From positions 1 through 64,000 of the forward strand of contig NZ_MUJY01000142.1 of NCBI RefSeq assembly GCF_002286785.1: a DNA stretch of 64,000 nt, in the 5' to 3' direction. Below, in pieces: positions 27,010-36,434 of the stretch. This stretch comes from Pseudomonas sp. PIC25. GTDB taxonomy: Bacteria > Pseudomonadota > Gammaproteobacteria > Pseudomonadales > Pseudomonadaceae. The notes below the pieces were generated by a model, which saw only the letters and a list, made by a program, of their open reading frames with translations, was not told where the DNA came from and searched no databases. Each line of letters starts with the position of its first letter. The first letter of the stretch is position 1. The translations under genes were made by a program, and so were the position numbers.

Positions 27010-27741
27010 ATGGACCGTCTGGGATACACCGCGATGACCGCCGCGAGCCGCACCATGACCTCGCTGCAGGTGCGCGCCAACAACCTGGCCAACGTCAACA
27101 CCCCCGGCTTTCGCGCCGACCTGGAGCAGGCCAAGGCCGTGGATGTCCAGGGTTATGGCTACGACAGCCGGCACATGGCGCTGGCCAAGAGCAATGGCGT
27201 GAGTCTGGCGCCGGGCGCGCTGATAGCCACCGGCCGCGACCTCGACTTCGCCATCCAGGGCAAGGGCCTGATCGCCCTGGAAGGCGCCGACGGCAACGAG
27301 GTCTATACCCGCCACGGCAGCGTCCAGGTGGATGCCGAGCTGCGCCTGACCATCAACGGTCGGCCGGTGCTCGGCGAGGGCGGCCCGATCGTCCTGCCGG
27401 AGTACGACAGCCTGCACATTGGTTCCGACGGCGTGGTTTCGGTGATGCCGCGCGGCGATTACCTGATGGCCGAGGTGGACCGGATCAAGCGTGTCGACGT
27501 GCCGGCCTCCGACCTGATGAAGGACGCCAGCGGCCTGCTGCGCACCAAGGACGGCCAGCCGGCCGAGGCCAGCGAGGAAGTGGTGCTGGTATCCGGCCAC
27601 CTGGAAGCCAGCAACGTCTCGGCCATCGAGCAACTGGTTGGCACCATGAGCCTCAATCGCCTGTTCGAGACCCAGGTGAAGATGATGAAAGCCGCCGAGG
27701 ACCTGTCCGACGCGGGCAATCGCATGATTCGCGGCAGCTAA
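27010..27741 (+). CDS. flgF: Lateral flagellar distal rod protein FlgF
   Basis: The 243-residue product has the rod/hook N-terminal motif RANNLANVNTPGFRADLEQA, a central RDLDFAIQGKGLIALEGADG and the C-terminal LEASNVSAIEQLVGTMSLNR. It is paralogous to FlgG, with slightly shorter length typical of FlgF, and lies between flgE and flgG. Confidence 0.95.
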   Translation: MDRLGYTAMTAASRTMTSLQVRANNLANVNTPGFRADLEQAKAVDVQGYGYDSRHMALAKSNGVSLAPGALIATGRDLDFAIQGKGLIALEGADGNEVYTRHGSVQVDAELRLTINGRPVLGEGGPIVLPEYDSLHIGSDGVVSVMPRGDYLMAEVDRIKRVDVPASDLMKDASGLLRTKDGQPAEASEEVVLVSGHLEASNVSAIEQLVGTMSLNRLFETQVKMMKAAEDLSDAGNRMIRGS

Positions 27742-27757
27742 GCGGGAGTACGCGCAA

Positions 27758-28543
27758 ATGAGTTCGGCACTTTGGGTCAGCAAGACCGGCCTGGCGGCAC
27801 AGGACACCGCCATGGCGGCGGTGGCCAACAACCTGGCCAACGTCAACACCACCGGCTTCAAGAGCGACCGGGTGGTTTTCGAGGACCTGTTCTACTCCAT
27901 CGAACTGCAACCGGGGGCCCAGGCCGACCAAGTCAACACCGTGCCGTCCGGCATCCAGCTGGGCAGCGGCGTGCGCGTCGCCGGCACGCAGAAGGTGTTT
28001 ACCGAGGGCAGCATCCAGACCACCGGCCAGCCCATGGACCTGGCCATCATCGGCCACGGCTTTTTCCAGGTGGAAGCGCCGTCCGGGGAGATTTTCTACA
28101 CCGAGAACGGCCAGTTCCAGCTCAATGCCGAGGGCGTGATGGTCAATGCCCAAGGGCTGCCGCTGGTGCCGGCCATCGAAGTACCGGCCGGCAGCAGCCG
28201 CTTCACCGTGGGCAGCGACGGCACCGTCACCGCCGTGCTGGCCGGTGAGACCGTGCCGGTGGAGCTGGGCCAGATCACCCTGGTCAACTTCGCCAACCCG
28301 GCCGGCCTCGAGGCCCTGGGCGGCAATCTCTACAAGGAAACCGTGGCCAGCGGCGAGCCGGTGGAAGGCGCGCCGGGCGAGGAAGGCCTGGGCACCCTCA
28401 AACAGGGTGTGCTGGAAGGCTCCAACGTGCAGGTGGTCGAAGCCATGGTCAACATGATCGCCATCCAGCGCGCCTACGAGGCCAATGCCAAGGTGCTGGA
28501 CGCCGCTTCGGGCATGCAGCAGTTCCTCAACCAGACCGTTTGA
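27758..28543 (+). CDS. flgG: Lateral flagellar distal rod protein FlgG
   Basis: FlgG is the major distal rod protein. The 261-residue product contains VANNLANVNTTGFKSDRVVF, GQPMDLAIIGHGFFQVEAPS and the C-terminal AMVNMIAIQRAYEANAKVLD, all diagnostic. Its stop overlaps the flgH ATG. Confidence 0.97.
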   Translation: MSSALWVSKTGLAAQDTAMAAVANNLANVNTTGFKSDRVVFEDLFYSIELQPGAQADQVNTVPSGIQLGSGVRVAGTQKVFTEGSIQTTGQPMDLAIIGHGFFQVEAPSGEIFYTENGQFQLNAEGVMVNAQGLPLVPAIEVPAGSSRFTVGSDGTVTAVLAGETVPVELGQITLVNFANPAGLEALGGNLYKETVASGEPVEGAPGEEGLGTLKQGVLEGSNVQVVEAMVNMIAIQRAYEANAKVLDAASGMQQFLNQTV

Positions 28544-29214
28544 TGCCGATGATGCGTACCTTCAGCCTGTTCGCCCTGCTGGCGCTGCTCGCCGGCTGCC
28601 AGAGCTTCGACGAAATGCGCCCGGACGAGGACTCCAGCCAGTACGAGCCGCTGGAGCTGGACTACAGACTGCCGCCGACGTCGCGCGGCGGGCTGTTCCG
28701 CTCCGGCTACGCCGGCTCGCTGTTGCAGGACAAGCGCGCCCTGCGGGTGGGGGATATCCTCACCGTGGTGCTGGACGAATCCACCCAGTCGAGCAAGAGC
28801 GCCGGCACCAGCTTCGGCAAGTCCTCCAGCGTCGGCATCGGCGTGCCCACCGTGCTCGGCAAGACCTACCCGAAACTGGAAAGCTCGGCGGAGGCGGAGC
28901 GCGATTTCGAGGGCTCGGCCAAAAGTTCGCAGCAGAACACCCTGCGCGGCTCCATCGCTGTCACCGTGCACAAGGTACTGCCCAACGGCGTGCTGCTGGT
29001 GAAGGGCGAGAAATCGCTGCGTCTGAACCAGGGCGACGAGTTCATCCGCCTGACCGGCTTGGTGCGCCTGGACGACATAGACCGCTTCAACCAGGTGTCC
29101 TCGCAGAACGTCGCCAACGCGCGCATCTCCTACGCCGGTCGCGGCGTGCTCAACGACAGCAATTCGGCGGGCTGGCTGACGCGTTTCTTCACCCACCCCC
29201 TGTTCCCCCTCTGA
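28543..29214 (+). CDS. flgH: Lateral flagellar L-ring lipoprotein FlgH
   Basis: FlgH builds the outer-membrane L-ring. From the ATG at 28543 the product is 223 residues with a lipoprotein signal (FALLALLAGC). The conserved regions are LRVGDILTVVLDESTQSSKS and the C-terminal VSSQNVANARISYAGRGVLN. In-frame ATGs six and nine bases later are alternative starts. Confidence 0.95.
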   Translation: MPMMRTFSLFALLALLAGCQSFDEMRPDEDSSQYEPLELDYRLPPTSRGGLFRSGYAGSLLQDKRALRVGDILTVVLDESTQSSKSAGTSFGKSSSVGIGVPTVLGKTYPKLESSAEAERDFEGSAKSSQQNTLRGSIAVTVHKVLPNGVLLVKGEKSLRLNQGDEFIRLTGLVRLDDIDRFNQVSSQNVANARISYAGRGVLNDSNSAGWLTRFFTHPLFPL

Positions 29215-29226
29215 GTGGTATCGCCC

Positions 29227-30330
29227 ATGCTTCAGTTTTCCCGGTTCCTGCTGGCCGCCTGCGGCCTGATCTGGCAGACGGCCGCCCACGGCGTACCGCT
29301 GATGGACCTCGTGGACATCGAAGGCATCCGCGGCAACCAGTTGATCGGCTATGGCCTGGTGGTCGGCCTCGACGGCACCGGCGACAAGAACCAGGTGAAG
29401 TTCACCAGCCAGTCGGTGGCCAACATGATCAAGCAGTTCGGCGTGAACCTGCCGCCGAACACCGATCCCAAGCTGAAGAACGCCGCCGCGGTGATGGTCA
29501 CCGCCAACGTGCCGCCGTCCTACAGCGCCGGCCAGACCATCGACGTCACCGTGTCCTCCCTGGGCGACGCCAAGAGTCTGCGCGGCGGCCTGCTGCTGAT
29601 GACGCCGCTGCAGGGCGTGGACGGCGAGACCTACGCCCTGGCCCAGGGCAACCTGGTGGTGGGCGGCCTCAAGGCAGAAGGTGCCAGCGGCTCCAGCGTG
29701 GCGATCAACAGCGCCACCACCGGCCTGATTCCCAACGGCGCCACCATCGAACAGATGATCCCCAGCGATTTCGCTCAGCGCGACGACGTCATGCTGAACA
29801 TCCGCAAGCCCAGCTTCCAGACCGCCAGCAAGGTGGTGGAAGCGGTCAACGCCCGCTTCGGCAGCGGCACTGCCACCGCCCTCGACGCCACCAAGGTGTC
29901 GCTGCGCGCGCCGCTGTCGAGCAACCAGCGCATCGGTTTCATGGCCATGCTGGAGGCGGTCGAAGTGGACGAGGGCCGGGTCCGGCCGAAGGTGGTCTTC
30001 AACAGCCGCACCGGCACCGTGGTGGTCGGGCAGGGCGTGCGCGTGAAGGCGGCGGCGGTGGCCCATGGCACCCTCACCGTGACCATCAGCGAGAATCCCC
30101 AGGTCAGCCAGCCCGCGCCGTTCTCCCAGGGCCAGACAGCGGTGGTGCCGCAGTCCGACGTGGCGGTGACCCAGGACAAGAACGCCATGTTCAAGTGGCC
30201 GGAAGGCGCCAGCCTGGAAAGCATCATCAATACGGTGAACAGTCTCGGCGCCACGCCGGACGACGTGATGAGCATCCTGCAATCCCTGGAGCGGGCCGGC
30301 GCCCTGAACGCCGAGCTGATCGTGATCTGA
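29227..30330 (+). CDS. flgI: Lateral flagellar P-ring protein FlgI
   Basis: FlgI forms the peptidoglycan-level bushing. The 367-residue product (ATG 29227) has an N-terminal signal peptide ending near AAHG, then the highly conserved [20 protein letters not shown] and [20 protein letters not shown], and ends with [20 protein letters not shown]. Length is typical. Confidence 0.97.
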   Translation: MLQFSRFLLAACGLIWQTAAHGVPLMDLVDIEGIRGNQLIGYGLVVGLDGTGDKNQVKFTSQSVANMIKQFGVNLPPNTDPKLKNAAAVMVTANVPPSYSAGQTIDVTVSSLGDAKSLRGGLLLMTPLQGVDGETYALAQGNLVVGGLKAEGASGSSVAINSATTGLIPNGATIEQMIPSDFAQRDDVMLNIRKPSFQTASKVVEAVNARFGSGTATALDATKVSLRAPLSSNQRIGFMAMLEAVEVDEGRVRPKVVFNSRTGTVVVGQGVRVKAAAVAHGTLTVTISENPQVSQPAPFSQGQTAVVPQSDVAVTQDKNAMFKWPEGASLESIINTVNSLGATPDDVMSILQSLERAGALNAELIVI

Positions 30331-30341
30331 GTGCGGACCCC

Positions 30342-31538
30342 ATGAGCATCGTTTCCCTGAATCGCAATACCTCCGCCTCTGTCCATGCCGATGGCGGCGG
30401 AGCCGCGCCGCGCGAGCAGTTGCAGCAGGCCGCCGAACAGTTCGAAGCCCTGTTCCTCCAGCAGATTCTCAAGCAGATGCGCAAGGCCGGCGACGTGCTG
30501 GCGGCGGACAACCCGATGCGCAGCCGCGAGCTGGACACCATGCGCGACTTCTACGACGAAGTGCTGGCCGAGACCCTGGCCGGCAAGAAGCAGACCGGCA
30601 TCGCCGACCTGCTGGTGAAGCAGCTCTCCGGTGACGGCGCCTCCATCGCCGACATCGAGCAGGCCGGTGCGGCGGCACGCTCCGCCGAACTGTCGCGCGG
30701 CTCGCTGATCGAGCCGCTGGCGAGCACCTGGCGACGCGGCATGGATGGCCTGGCGGAAGCCTGGCAGCGTGGCACGGCCGGTTTCAAGGCGCTGGTGGAG
30801 AGCGTCATTGCCCAGGAATCCGCCGGGCGCATCGATGCGGTGTCGTCCAAGGGCGCGCGCGGCCTGATGCAGTTGATGCCGGAGACCGCCCGCGAGATGG
30901 CCGCCGAACTCGGCCTGGCCTACGACGAGGCGCGCCTGACCAGCGACGCGGCCTACAACAAGACCCTCGGCAGCGCCTACCTGAACAAGATGCTGGCGCG
31001 TTACGACGGCGAGCATGCGCTGGCCCTGGCCGCCTACAACGCCGGTCCCGGCCGGGTCGACGAGTGGCTGGAGCGCAACGGCGACCCGCGCCGCGGCGAG
31101 ATCAGCGTCGGTGCCTGGATCGAACGCATCCCGTTCAAGGAAACCCGCGACTACACCACGCGTATCCTGCGCAGCCTGCGGAGCGCGCCGCTGGCCGAAA
31201 CCCCGCGGACGGAGCCGGGCGGGCTGGCCCAGGCCCAGCCGTTGCAGCCGCGCTGGACGGCACAGACCCGTGCCCAGGTGGAGCTGGCCGAGGGCGTGCG
31301 CCAGGGCGAGCTGCTAGGCGCCGCAGTGGGCAAGCGCATCGCCGTGCGGGAGGAGCCGCGCGAGCTACCGTCCGTCAACGGCCCGGTGATCGAGCTGGCG
31401 CGATTTAAGTCCGCCGCCGATCCGGTCGCCTTGCAAGAGAAGAGCATCTCTCGATCCGCTGCCTCCGGCACCCATCAATCCCTGTCGGCGGCCTTTGCCC
31501 AACCGATCCGGATCGAGCGAAAGGAGACCTTGTCGTGA
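30342..31538 (+). CDS. flgJ: Lateral FlgJ with a lytic transglycosylase (SLT) domain
   Basis: FlgJ caps the rod and opens the peptidoglycan for rod passage. This 398-residue product has the N-terminal rod-binding domain (about 20-100; QLQQAAEQFEALFLQQILKQ, MRSRELDTMRDFYDEVLAET). Its enzyme domain (about 145-275) is of the soluble lytic transglycosylase type: catalytic glutamate 159 in VIAQESAGRIDAVSSKGARG, then LMQLMPETA and ALAAYNAGPGRVDEWL. The usual gammaproteobacterial FlgJ has a GH73 glucosaminidase domain instead. About 120 residues follow the SLT domain with no recognised fold. Confidence 0.93.
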   Translation: MSIVSLNRNTSASVHADGGGAAPREQLQQAAEQFEALFLQQILKQMRKAGDVLAADNPMRSRELDTMRDFYDEVLAETLAGKKQTGIADLLVKQLSGDGASIADIEQAGAAARSAELSRGSLIEPLASTWRRGMDGLAEAWQRGTAGFKALVESVIAQESAGRIDAVSSKGARGLMQLMPETAREMAAELGLAYDEARLTSDAAYNKTLGSAYLNKMLARYDGEHALALAAYNAGPGRVDEWLERNGDPRRGEISVGAWIERIPFKETRDYTTRILRSLRSAPLAETPRTEPGGLAQAQPLQPRWTAQTRAQVELAEGVRQGELLGAAVGKRIAVREEPRELPSVNGPVIELARFKSAADPVALQEKSISRSAASGTHQSLSAAFAQPIRIERKETLS

Positions 31539-32902
31539 GTATCTTGAGCCAGATCGGCTACAGCGGTGTGCGGGCGTCGCAGGTGGCGCTGACCACCACC
31601 GGCCAGAACATCGCCAACGTCAACACCCCCGGCTTCAGCCGGCTCAACCCGGTGTTCGGCTCGCTGGCCGGGCAGGGCGGCCTGAGCGTCGGCGGCGGCG
31701 TGCAGGTCACCAGCATCCGCCGGCTGGCCAACGACTTCCAGAACCAGCAGTTGTGGCGCGCCAACACCGAGTTGAGCTACTACAGCAACGCCCAGCAGTA
31801 CCTGACCTCGCTGGAAGGCCTGATGGCGGGCGAAGGCTCGAGCATCAGCGTCGGCCTCGACCGCTTCTTCGCCGCGGTGAGCGAAGCCAGTGCCTCGCCG
31901 GACTCCATCGCCCTGCGCCAGCAGATCCTCAGCGAAGCGAAGAACCTCAGCCAGCGCTTCAATGGCCTGGGCAGCAACATCGGCGCCCAACTCAACGCCC
32001 TGCACGAACAGCGCGGCGCCATGGCCGGCGAAGTCAACGGGTTGATCGGCAACATCGCGCTGCTCAACCGTAAGATCGTCGAAACCGAATCCGTCGGCGG
32101 CGACAGCGCGGCACTGCGCGACCACCGCGAAAGCCTGGTCAAGGACCTCAGCCAGTACGCCGGCCTGCGCGTCCACGAGACGCCGGACGGCGCCCTCAGC
32201 GTCGCCCTGGCGAACGGTCAGCCTTTAGTGGCGGGCAGCACGGCGGGGCAGTTGCAGGTGAACACGACCGCCAGCGGCGAACAGGTGGTGGCGCTGTCTT
32301 TCGCCGGCACCAGCTTCCCGCTCAAGCAGGACGGCTTCGACGGCGCCCTGGGCGGTCTCTACGACAGCGAATACGACAGCCTGCGCCCGGCGCTGGAGGC
32401 CCTGCACGACATGGCCGGGGCGCTGGCGCAGATGCTCAACGATACCCTGGTGACCGGCTTCGACCTCGCCGGCAACCCCGGCCAGCCCTTGCTGGCCTAC
32501 AACGCCGCCAGCACCACGGCGATGCTCAGCGTCAACGCGCTCGCCCCGGAGCAGCTGGCGTTCTCTTCCACGGCCGGAGAAACCGGCAACAACGAAGTGC
32601 TGCTGGCGCTGCTCGAACTGAAACGGCAGACCATCACCCTCGGCGGCAGCCAGGTCACCCTGAACGACGCCTATGCCGGGCTGCTCGGCCAGGTCGCCAG
32701 CGCCAGCCGGCAGAACCAGGCCGACCTGAAATCGGCCACGGCGGTGGCCGAGCAGGCCCAGGCCCAGCGCGACAGTGTCAGCGCCGTGAGCCTGGACGAG
32801 GAGGCGGTGAACCTGATGACCTACCAGCAGGCCTACCAGGCCAACATGAAGGTGATCAGCACCGCCAACCAGATGTTCGACGACATGCTCGCGGCGTTCT
32901 GA
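31535..32902 (+). CDS. flgK: Lateral flagellar hook-associated protein FlgK
   Basis: FlgK is the first hook-filament junction protein. The 455-residue product starts at a GTG that overlaps the flgJ stop. It has the N-terminal TTGQNIANVNTPGFSRLNPV and the C-terminal AVNLMTYQQAYQANMKVIST. It is shorter than most polar FlgK, lacking part of the outer domain. Confidence 0.95.
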   Translation: MSILSQIGYSGVRASQVALTTTGQNIANVNTPGFSRLNPVFGSLAGQGGLSVGGGVQVTSIRRLANDFQNQQLWRANTELSYYSNAQQYLTSLEGLMAGEGSSISVGLDRFFAAVSEASASPDSIALRQQILSEAKNLSQRFNGLGSNIGAQLNALHEQRGAMAGEVNGLIGNIALLNRKIVETESVGGDSAALRDHRESLVKDLSQYAGLRVHETPDGALSVALANGQPLVAGSTAGQLQVNTTASGEQVVALSFAGTSFPLKQDGFDGALGGLYDSEYDSLRPALEALHDMAGALAQMLNDTLVTGFDLAGNPGQPLLAYNAASTTAMLSVNALAPEQLAFSSTAGETGNNEVLLALLELKRQTITLGGSQVTLNDAYAGLLGQVASASRQNQADLKSATAVAEQAQAQRDSVSAVSLDEEAVNLMTYQQAYQANMKVISTANQMFDDMLAAF

Positions 32903-32929
32903 CGGCGCCCCAGGAACAGGATCTCCCCC

Positions 32930-33844
32930 ATGCGGATCACCAACGTCCAGACCACCGCCGTGATGCACAACGCCATGAGCGCCAACTCCGCGCAACTGGG
33001 CAAGCTCATGCAGCAGATGGCCACCGGGCAGCGCCTCATGCTGCCCTCCGACGATCCAATCGCCAGTGTGCGCATCCTCCGCGTGCAGCGCGAAGAGGCC
33101 AGCCTGACGCAGTACCGCAGCAATATCGCCAACGTGTCCAGCAGCCTGTCGGTGCAGGAAGCCAACCTGCAATCCACCTCGGACGCCATGCTCAACGTGC
33201 GCGACCTGTTGCTGTGGGCGGCCAACGGTTCCAACACCAGCGAGGATCTGTCGGCCATCGCCGGCGAACTGAGCAATATCGAGAAGACCCTGCTCAGCTT
33301 CGCCAACGTGCGTGACGAGGAGGGTCGCTACCTGTTCTCCGGCACCCTCAGCGACACCCCGGCGGTGACCTTCGATGCGGCCACCGAGACCTACGCCATC
33401 ACCGGCAATGGCAAGCACCGCCAAGCGGCGGTGGCCAACGGCGTGCTGGTCGAGGAGAACGTCACTGCACTGGACGTATTCGGCGCCGGCATCCCGATGC
33501 TCAACGAGCTGCACGCCCTGGTGAAGACCCTGCAGGACCCGGCTCTCGACGCGAACGACCCGGCGGTGCGCCAGCAGATCGACGATACCCTGCTGCGCCT
33601 GGATGAGACCCACGCCGGCGTGCTCGGTGCGATCACCGAGCTGGGTGGGCGGCAGAACACCCTGACATTGCTCACCGATAGCAACGAGGAAGTCTCCCTG
33701 GTCAACCAGAAGATCGAAGGCGAACTGTCCCGGCTCGACTACGCCGGCGCATCCATCGATCTGAACAACTACCAGTTGTCCTTGCAGGCCACACAGAAGA
33801 CCTACCTGAAGATTCATGAGCTGTCGTTGTTCAGCCTGTTGTAG
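32930..33844 (+). CDS. flgL: Lateral flagellar hook-associated protein FlgL
   Basis: FlgL is the second junction protein and belongs to the flagellin superfamily. The 304-residue product has the flagellin-like N-terminus (LMQQMATGQRLMLPSDDPIA) and an EGRYLFSGTLSDTPAVTFDA segment typical of FlgL. The gene closes the flgB operon, though the LafW-like gene 157 bases on may be read through. Confidence 0.95.
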   Translation: MRITNVQTTAVMHNAMSANSAQLGKLMQQMATGQRLMLPSDDPIASVRILRVQREEASLTQYRSNIANVSSSLSVQEANLQSTSDAMLNVRDLLLWAANGSNTSEDLSAIAGELSNIEKTLLSFANVRDEEGRYLFSGTLSDTPAVTFDAATETYAITGNGKHRQAAVANGVLVEENVTALDVFGAGIPMLNELHALVKTLQDPALDANDPAVRQQIDDTLLRLDETHAGVLGAITELGGRQNTLTLLTDSNEEVSLVNQKIEGELSRLDYAGASIDLNNYQLSLQATQKTYLKIHELSLFSLL

Positions 33845-34001
33845 AGCTTGTTCAGCATCTGCTGCGCGTCGGGCCTGTCGCGTTGAAAACAGGCTCAGAA
33901 TGCTCATTTGCCACTTGTAAACTGCGCTTCTTCGCCCGTTTTTGCCTTGCATGCCTCTAGCTCGCAAGACGTTGAACAGGCTCTGCGAGCGGAGGAAATC
34001 C

Positions 34002-35042
34002 ATGAAGGTCGAAAAGCAGCTACCGGCCGTTGCCACCATCGATTCCCGCGAGCGGCGCCAGGCGGTCCTGCCGGATGCGCCGGCGAGCGTGTCGCGCAAG
34101 GCCCCGGCCAATCCCGTCGATACGCACCGGGCGGAACGCGCCGCGGGGAAGAATGCGAACTTCAACCTGCAGCTCAACCAGCAACTGTCGTCGATGCAGT
34201 CGGCGGACAGTTACCTGGGCGAGCTGGCGGATCGCCTGGCCCAGCTCAAGCTCAGCCTCGGCCGCGAGCTGAGCAATTCGCAGCCCGGTGCGCGGGAAGC
34301 CGTGAAGCAGGCCATGCAGCAGGCCCACAGCCTGCTCCGGCAACGCGCCGAGCGCTCCGGCAACAGCCTCGACGCCAGCTTCAAACTGCGCCTCAACGAG
34401 CCGGTGCGCAGCCGCTTCAGCCTGGAGGGTCTGGAGTCCATCGACGCCATCCGCCGAGCCGGCAAGGAGACGCTGCTGTTCAGCGGCGGACGCGCGCTGG
34501 CCGAGCCGGTGGCGGTGGTCCTCGACGAGGACATGAGCGAGCAGCAGATTCTGCGCCGCTTCAACACCAGCCTTGGCCAGGCCGGCATCCGTGCCGAGCT
34601 GGATGCGGGCGGCGCGGTGAAGTTCAGCGCGAAGGAGAGCGATTGGCAGCAGCTCAAGGGGCAATTGGCGGTGCAGGGCGAGGGCAAGCTGTTCGCCAAG
34701 GGCAAGCCGACCCGCCTGGACAGCCACGAGGACGAATTGCTCAGGCTGCCGGCGGACAGCAGCCTGGACAGCTTCCGCGAGCTGCGCCGGGTGCTCGACG
34801 ACGTGGTGCGCGCGCTGGACAAGATCGCCTCGCTGCGCGAGCAGCTCAGCCATCGGCAGGAGGAAATCCGCGAGTTTCTCGCCCGCCAGTCCCATCAGGA
34901 CGAGAAGCAGTGGGCGCAGGATTACGCCAGCCTGGTGTTCAACCTGATGCGCCAGAGTCCATCCAGCTATGCGGCGGTCACCCAGACCGTGATCGCCCAG
35001 GCCAATATCAACCGTTTCACCGTGGTCAGTCTGCTTTCCTAG
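34002..35042 (+). CDS. LafW-like lateral hook-associated protein
   Basis: A 346-residue protein starting at the ATG at 34002, with a strong GGAGGAAAT ribosome-binding site. Flag-2 loci encode a putative hook-associated protein, LafW, directly after FlgL, which is the position here. A segment around 165-215 (EPVAVVLDEDMSEQQILRRF then LGQAGIRAELDAGGAVKFSA) looks like a flagellin-IN motif, as found in FliD and flagellins. The ends are helical and could form axial coiled coils. Function and orthology are inferred; I do not recognise close relatives. Confidence 0.65.
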   Translation: MKVEKQLPAVATIDSRERRQAVLPDAPASVSRKAPANPVDTHRAERAAGKNANFNLQLNQQLSSMQSADSYLGELADRLAQLKLSLGRELSNSQPGAREAVKQAMQQAHSLLRQRAERSGNSLDASFKLRLNEPVRSRFSLEGLESIDAIRRAGKETLLFSGGRALAEPVAVVLDEDMSEQQILRRFNTSLGQAGIRAELDAGGAVKFSAKESDWQQLKGQLAVQGEGKLFAKGKPTRLDSHEDELLRLPADSSLDSFRELRRVLDDVVRALDKIASLREQLSHRQEEIREFLARQSHQDEKQWAQDYASLVFNLMRQSPSSYAAVTQTVIAQANINRFTVVSLLS

Positions 35043-35282
35043 CGTTCGGGTGTTGTCGTGCCGATAACGGATCTTTTCAAGGGCGGCGGCAAGTCCGGCG
35101 CTTTTCGCGGGCTTTCGGAAGTCCTCGCCATACTGTTCCGCGACAAGCGGAGTTTGACGGAAGAGGCCGCGCTGGGCGATCTTGTGACGCCGCGTCGCGC
35201 CATTCCTGACGCCGGAAGCTCGGGCTCCGGGGCGCGATCGCCGCATCAGGACGCCGTTTCGGGCGATACACCGAGGAGCAAC

Positions 35283-35618
35283 ATGGTTTACGTACAACGG
35301 GACGCGGACGGACACATTCTTCGGGTCGAGCACGAGCCCTTCGACGAAATGACCGAAGTGCTGGCCGTCGAAAGCGAAGAGTTGCAGCGCTGGATCACCG
35401 CCAAGGAAGAGATGAAGGCGCGCCTCGACGCGTTGCGCAGTTCCGACCTCGACCTGATCCGCGTGCTCGAAGATGTGGTCAGCGTGCTGGTGGTACGCGG
35501 GCTGATCAGCTTCACCGACCTTCCCGAGGCCGCACGCCTCAAACTCGACCAACGCGCCCTGGCCCGCGCCGAAATCGAAGGCTTGGCCGACGTGCTCGGC
35601 GAAGAAAAGGACGTTTGA
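35283..35618 (+). CDS. Conserved small protein, tryptophan synthase beta-like family of Pseudomonas
   Basis: A 111-residue protein from the ATG at 35283 (MVYVQRDADGHILRVEHEPF), with AGGAG upstream. The frame is open back to a GTG at 35058, but the added residues look non-coding. I recall such proteins in Pseudomonas annotated loosely as tryptophan synthase subunit beta-like; the size and lack of PLP motifs rule out that enzyme activity. The C-terminal half is helical. Function unknown. The 35043-35282 gap before it shows no other gene. Confidence 0.65.
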   Translation: MVYVQRDADGHILRVEHEPFDEMTEVLAVESEELQRWITAKEEMKARLDALRSSDLDLIRVLEDVVSVLVVRGLISFTDLPEAARLKLDQRALARAEIEGLADVLGEEKDV

Positions 35619-35649
35619 GTCAGTCCTGGCCTCCGTAGGGCCGCCCCGC

Positions 35650-35760
35650 CATTGTAGGAGCGGCGAACCAGGCCCCGGAGAGCTTCGCCAGCAAAGCTGG
35701 CTCCTACGAAAAGCCACTGTGCCTGAAGCGAAGCCTTCGTAGGGGCGAATCATTCGCCTG
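35650..35760. repeat. REP cluster
   Basis: GTAGGAGCGGCGAA near 35655, an inverted CTTCGCCAGCAAAGCTGGCTCC near 35684, then GTAGGGGCGAATCATTCGCC near 35731. The following A/T-rich stretch up to 36025 has no gene and probably contains the promoter of the MvaT-family gene. Confidence 0.65.
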
Positions 35761-36025
35761 CGGGGGCTGCTGGCCGTCCCGCACTTCGTATATTCCTCGA
35801 GCCGGTTTCCGAAGAGAAACCAAGCCCAATTATTCCATGGCCGCTCTTATCGCCACGCAGCCTTAGTTCATCGAACTTGAACTGGAAGTACATATTTTCT
35901 CTTTTGCTAAACCTGTGCTAATCCTGAGTCGAGCGGAGTTTGTTTTCTCCGGCTATTGTTTTTTTCGGATCGACACAGTAGTTTGCCGACATTCGTCAGC
36001 CACCCTTTAGCTCGGAGAGAAGAGA

Positions 36026-36391
36026 TTGTCCAAGCTTGCCGAATTCCGCGCCGCCGAAAGAGCGCTTCAAGAACACCTGGCCCAGCTTGAATCGCTGAAA
36101 AAGGATGCGGCATTAAAGAAAGAACTCGAGTTCGAAGAAAAACTGCTGGCGCTGATGCAAAGCTACGACAAGGGCTTGCGGGATATCGTCGCGATCCTCG
36201 ATCCGGAGCCGGTCAGCGTCAAGCCGGGCAAGGCCGCCCGTGGCCCGCAGCGCCGCCAGCGCGCCGTCAAGGTCTACAAGAACCCGGAAACCGGTGAAGT
36301 CGTCGAGACCAAAGGCGGTAATCACAAGGTTCTGAAAGCCTGGAAAGAAAAGTACGGTGCGGAAAAGGTCGAAGGCTGGCTCCAGGCCTGA
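36026..36391 (+). CDS. MvaT-family H-NS-like silencer
   Basis: MvaT and MvaU are Pseudomonas xenogeneic silencers that coat A/T-rich foreign DNA. The 121-residue product starts at TTG (36026) behind GGAGAGAAGAGA. It has an N-terminal coiled-coil dimerisation region (about 1-60; ALQEHLAQLESLKKDAALKK), a basic linker (RGPQRRQRAVKVY) and the C-terminal DNA-binding domain with the NPETGEVVETKGGNHKVLKA motif. I cannot tell MvaT from MvaU or an extra paralogue. It is monocistronic with a strong terminator and lies beside the lateral flagellar island. Confidence 0.93.
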   Translation: MSKLAEFRAAERALQEHLAQLESLKKDAALKKELEFEEKLLALMQSYDKGLRDIVAILDPEPVSVKPGKAARGPQRRQRAVKVYKNPETGEVVETKGGNHKVLKAWKEKYGAEKVEGWLQA

Positions 36392-36407
36392 TCTGACCAT
36401 CGTTAAG

Positions 36408-36434
36408 AAAGCCCCGCGTAGCGGGGCTTTTTTA
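36408..36434 (+). terminator. Rho-independent terminator of the MvaT-family gene
   Basis: A ten-base stem AAAGCCCCGC / GCGGGGCTTT with a GTA loop and a TTTTTTATTT tail. Confidence 0.9.

Noticed and set aside
28474-30282. A 602-codon antisense frame across flgG, flgH and flgI
   Set aside because: Composition is typical of a shadow frame (His/Gln/Gly-rich), with no motif, and it covers three well-supported genes.
28485-30341. Upstream extension of the flgJ frame by over 600 codons
   Set aside because: It overlaps flgH and flgI on the same strand in another frame; the real FlgJ starts at the ATG at 30342 with its rod-binding domain.
32225-34177. A 650-codon antisense frame across flgK and flgL
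   Set aside because: Shadow of two strong genes; no plausible start or domain.
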